Assembly: GCF_023702065.1 (NCBI RefSeq)
Contig: NZ_QFDM01000002.1
Coordinates: 620,001-684,000 of the forward strand
Origin: Methanoculleus oceani
GTDB lineage: Archaea; Halobacteriota; Methanomicrobia; Methanomicrobiales; Methanoculleaceae
DNA: 64,000 bases
Direction: 5' to 3'
The notes beneath the pieces were generated by a model. The model worked only from the letters and a program-made list of their open reading frames with translations. It ran no database searches and was not told where the DNA came from. The position numbers and the translations under genes are program-made. Shown here piece by piece: positions 25,658 through 34,780 of this stretch (its first letter is position 1; the number at the start of each line of letters is the position of its first letter).

Positions 25658-26698
25658 TCACCGCTGCTTTTTGGCGCGGGCGAGAAACTCGCGCCGCACA
25701 ATGACGAGACCCGAGAGCAGGCCGAGGAGGATGTTGAGATAGTAGAGGATCAGCCGCCAGAGGAGGACGAAGACGCCCACGATCGACGACGGGACGAAGA
25801 GGCTGTAGAGCGACGTGGCGCCGATCTCCGCAACCCCCGAGCCCCCGGGCGTGAGCGGGATCATCATGACGATGGCGATGACGAGCTGGACGACGAACGA
25901 CTCGATGAGATACGGCGGCTGCCCGAGACCCACAAGAAGCAGCGACGCGATGGCGAACTCAGAGAGCCAGAAGAGCATGGTGAAGACCATCCCCCATACG
26001 AGGCCGCTTTTGCCGTGGTTTACGAACTTGACAAGACCCGCGTTGAAGTTGTCCACTTCCCGGTCGATCGCTTCAAGCAGGCTCTCGAGCCTTTTCAAGT
26101 GCCAGCGCCGGTCGACCCATCGCGACATCCATTTGAGAGCCCGCTTGAGGTGGTCCGGGTTCTTCACCGAGTAGATGAAGACCAGCACGAAGGCGGTGAC
26201 GAAGATCCAGGCGACGTACATCATGAGGCTCAGGCCGCTGAACCCCGAGGCGAGACTGCTCCAGTAACTGCCGAGGAAGAGCATGGCGAAGGCCCCGAGG
26301 GCCCCGAGGGCGATCCCGTCGAGGATCCGCTCCATCACGACGACGGCGGTGGCGTCCCCGACCGGAACGCCCGCCCGGTAGAGTTCGTGGACCCGGACCG
26401 GCTCGCCGCCCGCCTGTGACGGGGTGACCGCCGCGACGAGCATGTTCGCCAGCACCAGGTTCAGGCAGTGCCTGAACCGTACCCGGTACCCGAGCGACCC
26501 CGACATCTTCTGGATGCGGAGCGCCCAGAACCCGAGCGAGACGATGTGGAGGAGGGCAGCGAGGACCAGGTAGAATGGGTTTACCTGGCTGAGATACTCG
26601 ATCGTCGTCTCATCGACGGTGAAGTACAGGACGCCTGCCATGACAAGAGTGCTGAAACTGATCGAGACGAGCAGCCACTTCCATTGAGACCTCTTCAT
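25658..26698 (-). CDS. Lysylphosphatidylglycerol synthase TM-region/flippase-like membrane protein
   Basis: A 346-residue membrane protein of the UPF0104 (LPG_synthase_TM) family with about eight helices. The family motifs FRHCLNLVLANMLVAAVTPSQAGGEPVRVHELYR and IPLTPGGSGVAEIGATSLY are present. Archaeal members are proposed to move lipid-linked sugars or lipids across the membrane. The gene is alone, with a 216-base AT-rich upstream region. Confidence 0.85.
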   Translation of the reverse strand: MKRSQWKWLLVSISFSTLVMAGVLYFTVDETTIEYLSQVNPFYLVLAALLHIVSLGFWALRIQKMSGSLGYRVRFRHCLNLVLANMLVAAVTPSQAGGEPVRVHELYRAGVPVGDATAVVVMERILDGIALGALGAFAMLFLGSYWSSLASGFSGLSLMMYVAWIFVTAFVLVFIYSVKNPDHLKRALKWMSRWVDRRWHLKRLESLLEAIDREVDNFNAGLVKFVNHGKSGLVWGMVFTMLFWLSEFAIASLLLVGLGQPPYLIESFVVQLVIAIVMMIPLTPGGSGVAEIGATSLYSLFVPSSIVGVFVLLWRLILYYLNILLGLLSGLVIVRREFLARAKKQR

Positions 26699-26914
26699 TC
26701 TCTACGCCCTCCGGGTGGGGAGACCTGATCCCTCACCCCGATCTGCAGATCGTTTGCTGATGTTCGGGCAGCCTCAAGGCGGAAATACCCGAAATTTGAC
26801 TAATAAGGTATTGTGTAGCTACTATTTAACGATGGTTTTATCACAAATCAATAAAAATTCGAGATCAGCAGAATACGGGGCCGCCGGGCCCGGGATATGC
26901 TTCCACGCCGGCCC

Positions 26915-27484
26915 TTATACGGTGAAGAGACCCCGCTCGCCGGTGATCCTGAAAAGCCCCGCACGGACACCGGCATCGAGCCAGGCATACCCGTAGCTGA
27001 ACCGGGCGAGGGCGCAGGCAAGGTCCCCCGCATCAAGGAGTTCTACGCCCTCCGCATACCAGGAAGACGCCGCGGAACAAAACACCTCCGCCCCCGCAGA
27101 GAGCGGGCTTGCCTCGTCCGGGCCCGCGCGAACCGCGAGAAGAGCGGAGTGCAGCATCCGCCGGTAGCGGTGGGTCTTCTCGTCCAGATGGGCGCCATGT
27201 CGGTCCGGTATGACTGCATCCACCCCATCCGGCGGGTGGGCGGCGAGCGGCTCAAAGAGCCCGATTCGCGAGCCTGCGTCAAGCCACCCGAGCCCGTAGG
27301 CAAAGGAGGCGAGCGCGTTCACCGGGTCGCCCGTCCGGAGAAAGACCATCCCATCGCTCTGGTACGCCGCAGCCATCTCGACCACCTCTTCGGCCACCCG
27401 GTAAAGGAGGGTCCCCTCCGGGACGGCGATCCGGGTCCGGGAAAGAGCATCCAGAAAGAGAGCTCCGCACTCCTCGAGGGTCAT
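26915..27484 (-). CDS. DUF357 family protein with duplicated domain
   Basis: A 189-residue protein made of two similar halves. The first has [31 protein letters not shown] (about 51-81) and the second [31 protein letters not shown] (about 150-180). DUF357 proteins are usually a single copy of this helical unit. ATG 27484 overlaps the dph5 stop as ATGA, so it is translated with diphthine synthase. Function unknown; the coupling suggests a translation-related or housekeeping role. Confidence 0.75.
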   Translation of the reverse strand: MTLEECGALFLDALSRTRIAVPEGTLLYRVAEEVVEMAAAYQSDGMVFLRTGDPVNALASFAYGLGWLDAGSRIGLFEPLAAHPPDGVDAVIPDRHGAHLDEKTHRYRRMLHSALLAVRAGPDEASPLSAGAEVFCSAASSWYAEGVELLDAGDLACALARFSYGYAWLDAGVRAGLFRITGERGLFTV

Positions 27485-28233
27485 AGGCCGGCAAAGATCT
27501 CCAGGTAATCGCGCTCCATCGGGTGGAGTTCTGCCGGTACGACGAGGATATGGAGCGGAGGCCCGAACTCCGTCTCTTTGAGTTTCGCACCGGTCCCGGC
27601 GCGAACCACCGGGTGCTCCGACCCCGCCCGGGCGATGCCCACGTAGAGCGCGGGCGGCTCGACCCCACGCTTCTCCGCCATCTCCTCGAGGATGGCGATC
27701 GCCTCCGGGACGCGCATGTAGCGGTCCTTCTGGATATCGAGGTAGACGAGCGTATGCAGGGAGAGGGCGAGGTTTGCCGTAACCGTCTCGACGGGGGCTG
27801 TCGGGAACCATCCCTTTGCGGGGAACGGCACGGAACAGGACTTCCCGAACCGGTAGTTCTGCAGACCCGAGAGGCCACAGACCGCGCTCGATATGGACGA
27901 AGCGTGGATGATGGACGTCTCGATGCCGGCGGCGGCCGCCCGCATCCGCAGGTCGGCGTGCGTCGTCGAGACCATCGGGTCTCCCCCGGTCAGGAACGCC
28001 ACCCGGCCTTCGGCGGCACGATCGAGGATCTCATGAGGGTCCTCTTCGACATCCTCCCGCGCGAGCACCCGGATCTCCGCACCAAAGAACGCTTCCATCC
28101 CGGGAACGTCCGTTCCCATCAGCCGCGACGTATACGCCTCGAGAAAGACGGCATCGGCGTTTTTAACGTAATTCAGGCCTTTGACCGAGATATCCCCGAG
28201 GTCGTAGAGACCGAGACCCACGAACGTCAGCAT
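27481..28233 (-). CDS. dph5: Diphthine synthase
   Basis: A 250-residue tetrapyrrole-methylase-fold enzyme that methylates the modified histidine of elongation factor 2 during diphthamide synthesis, using SAM. Seen: [19 protein letters not shown] at the N-terminus, [34 protein letters not shown] and [22 protein letters not shown], all diagnostic. It heads a two-gene operon with the DUF357 gene. The N-terminal Met at 28233 fits family length. Confidence 0.95.
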   Translation of the reverse strand: MLTFVGLGLYDLGDISVKGLNYVKNADAVFLEAYTSRLMGTDVPGMEAFFGAEIRVLAREDVEEDPHEILDRAAEGRVAFLTGGDPMVSTTHADLRMRAAAAGIETSIIHASSISSAVCGLSGLQNYRFGKSCSVPFPAKGWFPTAPVETVTANLALSLHTLVYLDIQKDRYMRVPEAIAILEEMAEKRGVEPPALYVGIARAGSEHPVVRAGTGAKLKETEFGPPLHILVVPAELHPMERDYLEIFAGL

Positions 28234-28424
28234 GGCCGGCTCGCTCCGGAAGCGATCTCAGGGGCAGGGGGGCATTGCACCGGGGGCGCAACGCGGCCGG
28301 CGTACAATCGCAGAAGTTTCATCATCCCTCAACTGTCGGTGCTCCATCATCGTAGAAGTAACGGATCAGGGGAGTCGCCCGGCCGCGGATGCCGGCGGTG
28401 CGGGAACTCCGTTCCGTCGTGTAC

Positions 28425-30275
28425 CTATGCAAGGATACGGAACATAAGGGCTCCGATAAGAAGCCCGAGGGCGACCGTGTAGAGCGTGATCGCGAGCGTG
28501 ATCCTTGAGCCGACCTCACGCACGAGGACCGTGATGGTCGCAAGACAGGGGACGAAGAGGACGGTCACGACCGCAAAGACGTAGAGCTGGAGGGACGAGA
28601 GCACCGCCCCGAGGTCGGCGGTGCCCGCGAGGATGGCAAGGGTCTCGAACGCCATCTCCTTCCTGAGGATCCCGAAGATGAGCGCCGTAGCCGAGTAGCC
28701 GGGAAGGCCGAGGAGGGCCATGGTGTAAGGCTCCACGATCCCCTCAACGATCGCCATGATACCGAAGAACCCGAGCAGCCCGAGGACAATGCTCCCCACA
28801 AGGAGCAGGGGCATCGCGATGAAGAGGAACTCGGAGAGGCGCGACCAGGCCTTCTTCATCACCAGTTTCGGGTCCGGCCAGCGGAGCGGCACCATCTCCA
28901 TGATCATGCCGAACCGCTCGCCGGGCGTCACGCGGGAGAGGACGAGGCCTGTCGCGAGGATAAGGACAAAGACGATGGCGTATACGCTGAATGCAGCCCC
29001 GATACCGACGAAACTGCCCACAATCCCGGCGATGATGACGGTCCGGGCCGAGCAGGGGACCATCGTGACCAGGAACGAGGCGATGATGCGCTCCCGCCGG
29101 GAATGCAGGAGCCGTATGCTCATGATGGCCGGCACGTTGCACCCGAACGCCAGGGTGAGAGGGATGACCGCCCCGCCGTGCATCCCGACCCTGTGCATCG
29201 CGTTGTCGGCGAGGAAGGCCGCCCGGGTCATGTAGCCGGAGTCTTCGAGGACGGAGATGATGATGTAGAAGAGCAAGACGTACGGGAACGCTATCCCGAG
29301 GCCTGCCTGGAGCGCGAGCAGGACGGATCTCCCCAGTTCTTCGATGAGGGGAGGGAGCCCAAGCGCGAGGAACGGCTGTATCGCAAAGACTTCGAAGAAC
29401 TCCACGATCATTCCCTCGAGGAACGATCCCACCGTGAAGACCACGAGGAGCATCCCTACGAGGATACCGAGGAGGATCGGCATTCCGGGGATCAACCGCG
29501 TCAGGATGCTGTCGGGGTCGGTCTGGCGGAGGAGCGCCTCTTCCTTCACGGTGAGGTCGGCGATCCGGTGAGCAAAGTTGTGCCGGTTGGCCGCGATGAT
29601 CTGGGCGACCGTCATCCGGTGCCGGGACTCGATCTCGTCGGCGATCGTCCTTGCCGCCTCGAGCAACTCCGGGTTGTCGCCGAACCCGAGGAGCGCCCTG
29701 ACGCTCTCCTTCCGGTCTGCCTCAAACATCTTCCCGAGGCTCCGGACGGCTGCCTCTACGTGATGGTCGTACGGGATCTCGACCGTCGAGGGGCGGGAGG
29801 CGGCAAGAGCCGCCGGGATGATCCGCTCGATGTTCTTTCCCTGCGATGCCGCCGTCTGGATCACGTCGACGCAGAGGAGGTCGCGGATCGGGCCGGGGTC
29901 GATCTCAAGCCCCTGTTTTGCGGCTTCGTCGGCCATGTTCAGCACGACGATCATCGGGAGGCCGTACTCCGCCACCTGGAGGAGAAGGTAGAGATTGCGT
30001 TCCAGGCGCGTGACGTTCACCACCACGATGATCGCATCGGTGTCCTGCTGCTCCAGGAACCGGCGGACCAGGGCTTCCTCGTCCGAATTTCCTTCCAGCG
30101 AGTAGACGCCGGGAAGGTCCACGAGTTCGACCATCTCGCGCTGGAAACAGGTGTTGCCCCGCTGCAGCTCGACGGTGGTCCCGGGATAGTTGCTCACCTC
30201 CACCCCGAGGCCGGTGAGCTGGTTGAAGATCAGGGATTTGCCTACGCTGGGGTTCCCTATCAGCGCAAACCTCAT
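28425..30275 (-). CDS. feoB: Ferrous iron transport protein B
   Basis: A 617-residue Fe(II) transporter. The N-terminal G domain shows GNPSVGKS, NYPGTTVE, DLPGVYSLE and the NMAD base-recognition motif. A helical spacer precedes eight or more membrane segments with the Gate motifs, for example DSGYMTRAAFLADNAMHRVG and GCNVPAIMS. It takes up ferrous iron in a GTP-dependent way. ATG 30275 overlaps the dtxR-feoA TGA (ATGA). The longer upstream frame is the shadow of that gene. Confidence 0.96.
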   Translation of the reverse strand: MRFALIGNPSVGKSLIFNQLTGLGVEVSNYPGTTVELQRGNTCFQREMVELVDLPGVYSLEGNSDEEALVRRFLEQQDTDAIIVVVNVTRLERNLYLLLQVAEYGLPMIVVLNMADEAAKQGLEIDPGPIRDLLCVDVIQTAASQGKNIERIIPAALAASRPSTVEIPYDHHVEAAVRSLGKMFEADRKESVRALLGFGDNPELLEAARTIADEIESRHRMTVAQIIAANRHNFAHRIADLTVKEEALLRQTDPDSILTRLIPGMPILLGILVGMLLVVFTVGSFLEGMIVEFFEVFAIQPFLALGLPPLIEELGRSVLLALQAGLGIAFPYVLLFYIIISVLEDSGYMTRAAFLADNAMHRVGMHGGAVIPLTLAFGCNVPAIMSIRLLHSRRERIIASFLVTMVPCSARTVIIAGIVGSFVGIGAAFSVYAIVFVLILATGLVLSRVTPGERFGMIMEMVPLRWPDPKLVMKKAWSRLSEFLFIAMPLLLVGSIVLGLLGFFGIMAIVEGIVEPYTMALLGLPGYSATALIFGILRKEMAFETLAILAGTADLGAVLSSLQLYVFAVVTVLFVPCLATITVLVREVGSRITLAITLYTVALGLLIGALMFRILA

Positions 30276-30904
30276 GGACACGACTCCACGAGGATAGATT
30301 TCGCGATCTCGGGGCTGATGGCGATATCGCACCCTTTCACCCTGACCACGACCGACTGGTTCGGGAGTTTGCGCCGGATCTGCACGACCTCGCCCGGGAA
30401 TATGCCGAGGTCGAGCAGCCTCCGGTGCCGCCGGGCCCCACGCATCATCGCCACCCGGACGGTATCCCCTTCCTTGCAGTCGAGCAGCGTGCAGGCGTCC
30501 CGCCCCCGGCAGCGTCCCATACACCCCGGCGGGGGTTGGGCGCCGTCCATGTAGGAGGAGAGCCGTTCTATCGTCTCGTCGGAGATGTCGTGTTCGAGCG
30601 TGCAGGCCTCCCTGCTCGCCGCGTCCGCATCGACGCCGAGCATCTCCGTCAAAAAGCACTGGAGGACGCGGTGTTTCCGCGCCACCCCTGACGCCACCGA
30701 CGAGCCCTTCCCGGTCAGTCTGACGGCGTCGCCGGCTGCCCGCTCCAGGTATCCTTCCTCGACCAGGGAGGCGATGGTCGTCTCGGCGATCTCCCTCCCG
30801 GTACCGAGGGCCGCCGCTATCTCCTGCGACGTCGCCGGCTGCCCGCCGTCCCCCGTGATCGTGAAGATTGCTTCGAGGTAATCCTCAAACGTGGAAGGAA
30901 GCAT
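30272..30904 (-). CDS. DtxR-type metal-dependent repressor fused to FeoA domain
   Basis: A 210-residue protein. Residues 1-65 are a winged helix (FEDYLEAIFTITGDGGQPATSQEIAAALG), followed by a dimerisation/metal-binding region with ACTLEHDISDETIERL. C-terminal residues 140-207 form a FeoA/SH3-like domain (GDTVRVAMMRGARRHRRLLDLGIFPGEVV). It probably represses its own operon in iron-replete cells, and the FeoA part may also act on FeoB. No separate feoA is present. Confidence 0.92.
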   Translation of the reverse strand: MLPSTFEDYLEAIFTITGDGGQPATSQEIAAALGTGREIAETTIASLVEEGYLERAAGDAVRLTGKGSSVASGVARKHRVLQCFLTEMLGVDADAASREACTLEHDISDETIERLSSYMDGAQPPPGCMGRCRGRDACTLLDCKEGDTVRVAMMRGARRHRRLLDLGIFPGEVVQIRRKLPNQSVVVRVKGCDIAISPEIAKSILVESCP

Positions 30905-30929
30905 GCTACAATTTCTTTGACTCCTATAA

Positions 30930-30940
30930 CTTTATATTTG
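30930..30940 (-). promoter_or_regulatory. TATA box of the dtxR-feoA/feoB operon
   Basis: Minus-strand CAAATATAAAG lies about 26-36 bases before ATG 30904, so transcription should start at or near the ATG. A DtxR operator would be expected to overlap this region. Confidence 0.6.
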
Positions 30941-30967
30941 GGGGTGTAGGCAGCATAAGCGGGAAGA

Positions 30968-30987
30968 CCCTCTGCGCAGGCGGAGGG
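30968..30987 (+). repeat. Left hairpin of the TnpB element (candidate)
   Basis: CCCTC and GAGGG flank TGCGCAGGCG. The loop closely matches TGCGTAGGC of the right hairpin at 32321-32339, while the stem differs by a paired change (T-A for C-G). This suggests a related end structure and a left boundary of the element near here. Confidence 0.45.
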
Positions 30988-31092
30988 ATGAGAGCAGCAC
31001 CCCTCCTCCAGGATCACTTTCACCACGCACGGCTCTTCTTTATGTCGAAAAACTGCAGATCACTCATGCGATAACCAGCAGGAGAGTTTCCG

Positions 31093-32367
31093 GTGCACAT
31101 CACCGCAAAAATCAGGATTCAGGTCATGCCCGAGCAGGAGGACGTGCTCTGGCATCTCTCCGAGAAGTGCCGATTAGTCTACAATTTTGCGCTTGCCGAG
31201 CGGAACCGGAATTACCAGGAAAACAAAGACAGACCCGACAAACAGTACATCGGATATGTGCAGCAGGCGAACGCCCTCCCTAGGTTGAAGGAGAAGTATC
31301 CCGAGTACAAGTGGGTCTACTCAAAAGTGCTTCAGACGACATTGAAGTCCCTGGACGACGACTTTCGCTCATTCTTCGCCCTGCGACAGGATGGGGATAA
31401 GGGGGCAAATCCCCCGGGGTTCAAGGGAAAAGACCACTTCTGCACGCTGCGCTACAACCAGAGCGGGTTCAAGATCGAGGGGGACCGGATCCGGTTCTCC
31501 CACTTCTACAACACGATGCCACTGATCTTCGCCCTACCCGCTGGTTCTCAGTTCACCAACGTCAAACAGGTTGATCTCTTCTACGACGACATCAAGAGCG
31601 CGTACTATGTATCGATCGTTCATGAGGTCCAGCCGGCGCAGGAGTACCGTGACAACGGGCTCTACCAGGCGTTTGACCTCGGGGTGACCCGGCACGTCGG
31701 GGTGAACAGTCACGGGAAGTTCATTGAGTTTCCTGTGGCTCACCCGGACAAGTACTGGAAAACCCCGATCGCTGAGTTGCAGGCCCGGCGAGACCACTGT
31801 AAGAAGAAGAGCCGAAAGTGGCAGAAGCTGAACCGGCTCAAGCGGAAGTGTGAACGAAAACAGGGCAACCAGATCAAAGATTTCCAGCACAGATTGAGCA
31901 AGAAAATCGTTAAGAACACTCGGGCTAACACGATCCTCGTTGGGGATCTGAGCGTGAAGCAGATGCCCCGGTCCCGGCAGGCGACCCCGGGGCTCAACCG
32001 CGCCACCCAGAACACGGGGCACCTGTCGCGGTTCATCGGATTTTTGACCTACAAGGCAACCCTTGCAGGTAAGAGAGTAATAAAAATCGATGAACAGAAC
32101 ACGACAAAAGCCTGTTGTGTCTGCGGGACGCTTCACGACATGCCGCTCTGGAAACGAGTTCTAGAATGTGAGTGCGGGAACACCATGGATCGAGACCGGA
32201 ACAGTGCGGTCAATATCATGGTACGGTTCCTATCACAGAATGCCCCGCGAACGGGCTACCGGCAGTTCGCCGGTAATCTGCGACAGACAGGTCTGGAAAT
32301 TCCAGTACACTCGCAGGAAGCCCCCTGCGTAGGCGGGGGTAGTTCGCGGATTTGGGTAGTGCCATAG
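31093..32367 (+). CDS. tnpB: TnpB, IS200/IS605 family RNA-guided nuclease
   Basis: A 424-residue OrfB/TnpB. An N-terminal helix-turn-helix-like region (SEKCRLVYNFALAERN) leads to RuvC-I FDLGVTRHVGV (D195), the bridge-helix Arg/Lys-rich region 232-275, and RuvC-II ILVGDLSVKQM. A zinc finger (C341, C344, C359, C361) and RuvC-III DRDRNSAVNIM follow. The usual RuvC-II Glu is G284. GTG 31093 follows AGGAGAG. The reading frame runs into the probable omega-RNA. No tnpA lies nearby, so the element is IS1341-like and not mobile by itself. Confidence 0.92.
   Translation: MHITAKIRIQVMPEQEDVLWHLSEKCRLVYNFALAERNRNYQENKDRPDKQYIGYVQQANALPRLKEKYPEYKWVYSKVLQTTLKSLDDDFRSFFALRQDGDKGANPPGFKGKDHFCTLRYNQSGFKIEGDRIRFSHFYNTMPLIFALPAGSQFTNVKQVDLFYDDIKSAYYVSIVHEVQPAQEYRDNGLYQAFDLGVTRHVGVNSHGKFIEFPVAHPDKYWKTPIAELQARRDHCKKKSRKWQKLNRLKRKCERKQGNQIKDFQHRLSKKIVKNTRANTILVGDLSVKQMPRSRQATPGLNRATQNTGHLSRFIGFLTYKATLAGKRVIKIDEQNTTKACCVCGTLHDMPLWKRVLECECGNTMDRDRNSAVNIMVRFLSQNAPRTGYRQFAGNLRQTGLEIPVHSQEAPCVGGGSSRIWVVP
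32257..32345 (+). ncRNA. Probable omega-RNA scaffold / right end of the TnpB element
   Basis: Several stems lie at the 3' end of tnpB. TACCGGC/GCCGGTA has a 5-base loop (32257-32275). CTGCGA (32278) pairs with TCGCAG (32311) and encloses CAGAC-AG-GTCTG (32284-32295) and CTGGAA-A-TTCCAG. A final CCCCC/GGGGG hairpin is at 32321-32339. Position and form match TnpB guide RNAs, whose guide would begin a few bases after the last hairpin, near 32346. Confidence 0.6.
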
Positions 32368-32559
32368 GAATTGTCAACGATCTACGGCCTGAGGAGGATG
32401 GGTGGGCCGGGTCGGCAGCGGAAGCGTGAAGCGATCTATGACCCCGGACGTTTTTCGGGATCTGAACTATTCGATCTGCATGCATCTTTCGGGCATGAAT
32501 GATCATGAGCGGGACCAACGGTTAAGTAGTTACAGCGGGCTTAAGGAGACGTGATATCC

Positions 32560-33015
32560 ATGCCGTCCGAAGAGAATAAGGCGATTGTTCGCAGGTTTAT
32601 CGAAGCCTACAACAGCCGAAACCTGGATCTGTTCGACGATTTAGTGGCACCGGATTACGTCGACCACACTCATCAACAACAGGGCCGGGAAATCTTCAAA
32701 CAACTCTTTAGTATGGCTTTCAACGCCTTCCCCGACTGGAATGAGAATATCGAAGATATCATTGCCGAAGAGGACAGGGTGTGGGTTTGTGTTAACGCTA
32801 CGGGGACCCATACCGGCGAATGGAATCTTTCCGGAGTTCCGTTACCTCCTACCGGCAAGAAGGTGACAATGACGATGGTCTTCATCTGGCGTATCGAGAA
32901 CGGCAAACTTGCAGAGGGATGGGAAGTCGATGAGGACCGGGATTTCCTCAAACAACTGGGCGTCATCGAATACACGGAAAAAGGAAGGAATCTCTTCCCG
33001 GAAGATGTTGGGTAG
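32560..33015 (+). CDS. SnoaL-like ester cyclase family protein
   Basis: A 151-residue NTF2-fold protein. NKAIVRRFIEAYNSRNLDLFDDLVAPDYVDH at the N-terminus, FNAFPDWNENIEDIIAEEDRVWV and FIWRIENGKLAEGWEVDE near the end are typical of SnoaL/ester cyclase-like proteins. These are small alpha+beta barrels of varied function; the true substrate is unknown. ATG 32560 is 9 bases after AAGGAGAC. Base use looks less GC-rich than neighbours, which may reflect transfer near the TnpB element. Confidence 0.8.
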   Translation: MPSEENKAIVRRFIEAYNSRNLDLFDDLVAPDYVDHTHQQQGREIFKQLFSMAFNAFPDWNENIEDIIAEEDRVWVCVNATGTHTGEWNLSGVPLPPTGKKVTMTMVFIWRIENGKLAEGWEVDEDRDFLKQLGVIEYTEKGRNLFPEDVG

Positions 33016-33094
33016 GGAACGTATCTCCCATGCACGCTTCCTGCCGGAGTCGGGGTCGCGAGCATCAACGCCTATATGGTTTCGCGGATGATCG

Positions 33095-34780
33095 ATGATC
33101 ATGGCGATCCCGGAGAGGCAGGTCACGAACAGGGACGTTGCCGAACGGCTCGCGTTCATGGGCCGTCTGCTCGAGATCGCGGGGGTTGATCGGTACCGGA
33201 CCGGGGCCTACGAGCGGGCGGCGCGGCAGGTCGAGCGGCTCTCCCTCCCGGTCGCCGAACTCGATGAGGAGGAACTCACCCGCATCCCGGGCATAGGAGT
33301 CCGGATAGCCGGGCAGATCCGGGAGATCGCCGCTACCGGATCGTTTCGGGAACTAAAAGATCTGCAGGCAACCATCCCGGGATCAATCGTCGAACTGCTC
33401 GGCGTTGCCGGGGTGGGGCCCCGGACCCTGCACACCCTCTGGAAGAGACTCGGCATCCTGACCCTGGAGGATCTCGAGCGGGCAGTGCAGGGACACCGGA
33501 TCAGGGCGCTCCCGGGGTTCGGCGCAAAGAAGGAGGAGACGATCAGGAGAGGTATCGGGCAGTTCCGCCACAGGTCGGACCGGATGACCCGGCCACAGGC
33601 CGACGCCGTGCTCGCGAACGTGGCGGCGCTGATCCCGGACGGGCAGTATCTGGTTGCGGGGAGTTACCGGCGGGGGTCGAGCACCGTCGGCAGGCTCGAG
33701 ATCGTCGCTACCGGGAACCGGAGCGCCCTCGTAAACCACGCACCCGCCGGTGCAATCGCCCACGAGAGCGCCGAAGAGGTTTCGCTCTCGCTTGCCGGTG
33801 CCGGAGTGAACATCCGGTTCACCGAACCCGGCCGGTGCGGCACCGCGCTCCTCTGTGCCACCGGTTCACGTGGGTTCCTGGCCCGGCTCGGCGAGGTGGC
33901 GCTCGCACGGGGCTACCGTCTCGGCCCCGACGGTCTCCTGGACTCTGCGAGCGGGCGCCTGCAGACATTCGGGAGCGAGGAAGAGGTCTTTGCGTTCCTC
34001 GGGATGGCAGCCGTCCCGCCGGAGTTGCGCGAGGACCGGGGCGAGATCGAACTCGCCCTCCGGGGCGCCCTCCCCGCCCTCGTCGATCTATCCGACGTGC
34101 GGGGAGACCTCCACGCCCACACCACCTGGAGCGACGGCCGTCAGTCGCTCGAGGACGTAGCGACGGCAGGTGATGCCCGGAACTACGAGTACATCGTGGT
34201 AACCGACCACTCCTCGCGAGTGAGCCCGGATGCCCTCGCAAAGCAACGGGCCGAGATCGAACGGATCAACCGGCAGCACGCCTGCCAGCTCCTCGCCGGG
34301 AGCGAAGTGGATATCAAAAGCGACGGCACGCTCGGGTACCAGAACAGGGTTCTTGCCGACCTCGACCTGGTGATCGCATCGGTCCACTCGGGGTTTGCCC
34401 AGGACCAGGACGTCCTGACCCGGCGCGTCCTCACCGCTATGGAGAACGAGCACGTCGATATCATCGGCCATCCCACCGGACGCCTGCTCGGCCGCAGGCC
34501 GCCGTATGCGATCGACCTTCTCCGCGTCATGAAGCATGCGGCGGAGACCGGGACCGCCCTCGAGATCAACGCGTCGCCCCACCGTCTCGACCTTGAGGAT
34601 ATTTATATCAGGCACGCGAAGAAGGAAGGAGTGAAACTGGCTGCAGGAACCGATGCCCACCGAATTGGCGAATTTTCAAACATGCGCTACGGCATCGTGC
34701 TGGCACGCCGGGGCTGGTGCGCCCCGGACGATATCTTGAATACCCTCTCCCTATCCGGGCTGCTGGAGTGGAGGTCGTGA
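33095..34780 (+). CDS. PolX paralog with degenerate polymerase site and intact PHP domain
   Basis: A 561-residue relative of the PolX at 8520-10253 with the same domain order. HhH motifs are kept (IPGIGVRIAGQIREI, VAGVGPRTLHTL, LPGFGAKKEETI). The palm reads GRLEIVATG where the active enzyme has GDVDILATS, and VNIRFT replaces VDLRVV, so the three metal carboxylates become R200, E202 and N239. The PHP domain keeps DLHAHTTWSDG, TDHSS, SVHSGF, GHPTGR and GTDAHR. It is likely a DNA-binding phosphoesterase, not a polymerase. Start ATG 33095 or 33101. Confidence 0.85.
   Translation: MIMAIPERQVTNRDVAERLAFMGRLLEIAGVDRYRTGAYERAARQVERLSLPVAELDEEELTRIPGIGVRIAGQIREIAATGSFRELKDLQATIPGSIVELLGVAGVGPRTLHTLWKRLGILTLEDLERAVQGHRIRALPGFGAKKEETIRRGIGQFRHRSDRMTRPQADAVLANVAALIPDGQYLVAGSYRRGSSTVGRLEIVATGNRSALVNHAPAGAIAHESAEEVSLSLAGAGVNIRFTEPGRCGTALLCATGSRGFLARLGEVALARGYRLGPDGLLDSASGRLQTFGSEEEVFAFLGMAAVPPELREDRGEIELALRGALPALVDLSDVRGDLHAHTTWSDGRQSLEDVATAGDARNYEYIVVTDHSSRVSPDALAKQRAEIERINRQHACQLLAGSEVDIKSDGTLGYQNRVLADLDLVIASVHSGFAQDQDVLTRRVLTAMENEHVDIIGHPTGRLLGRRPPYAIDLLRVMKHAAETGTALEINASPHRLDLEDIYIRHAKKEGVKLAAGTDAHRIGEFSNMRYGIVLARRGWCAPDDILNTLSLSGLLEWRS

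Noticed and set aside
28232-28447. 71-codon frame between feoB and dph5
   Set aside because: Overlaps both gene ends, no domain and atypical composition.
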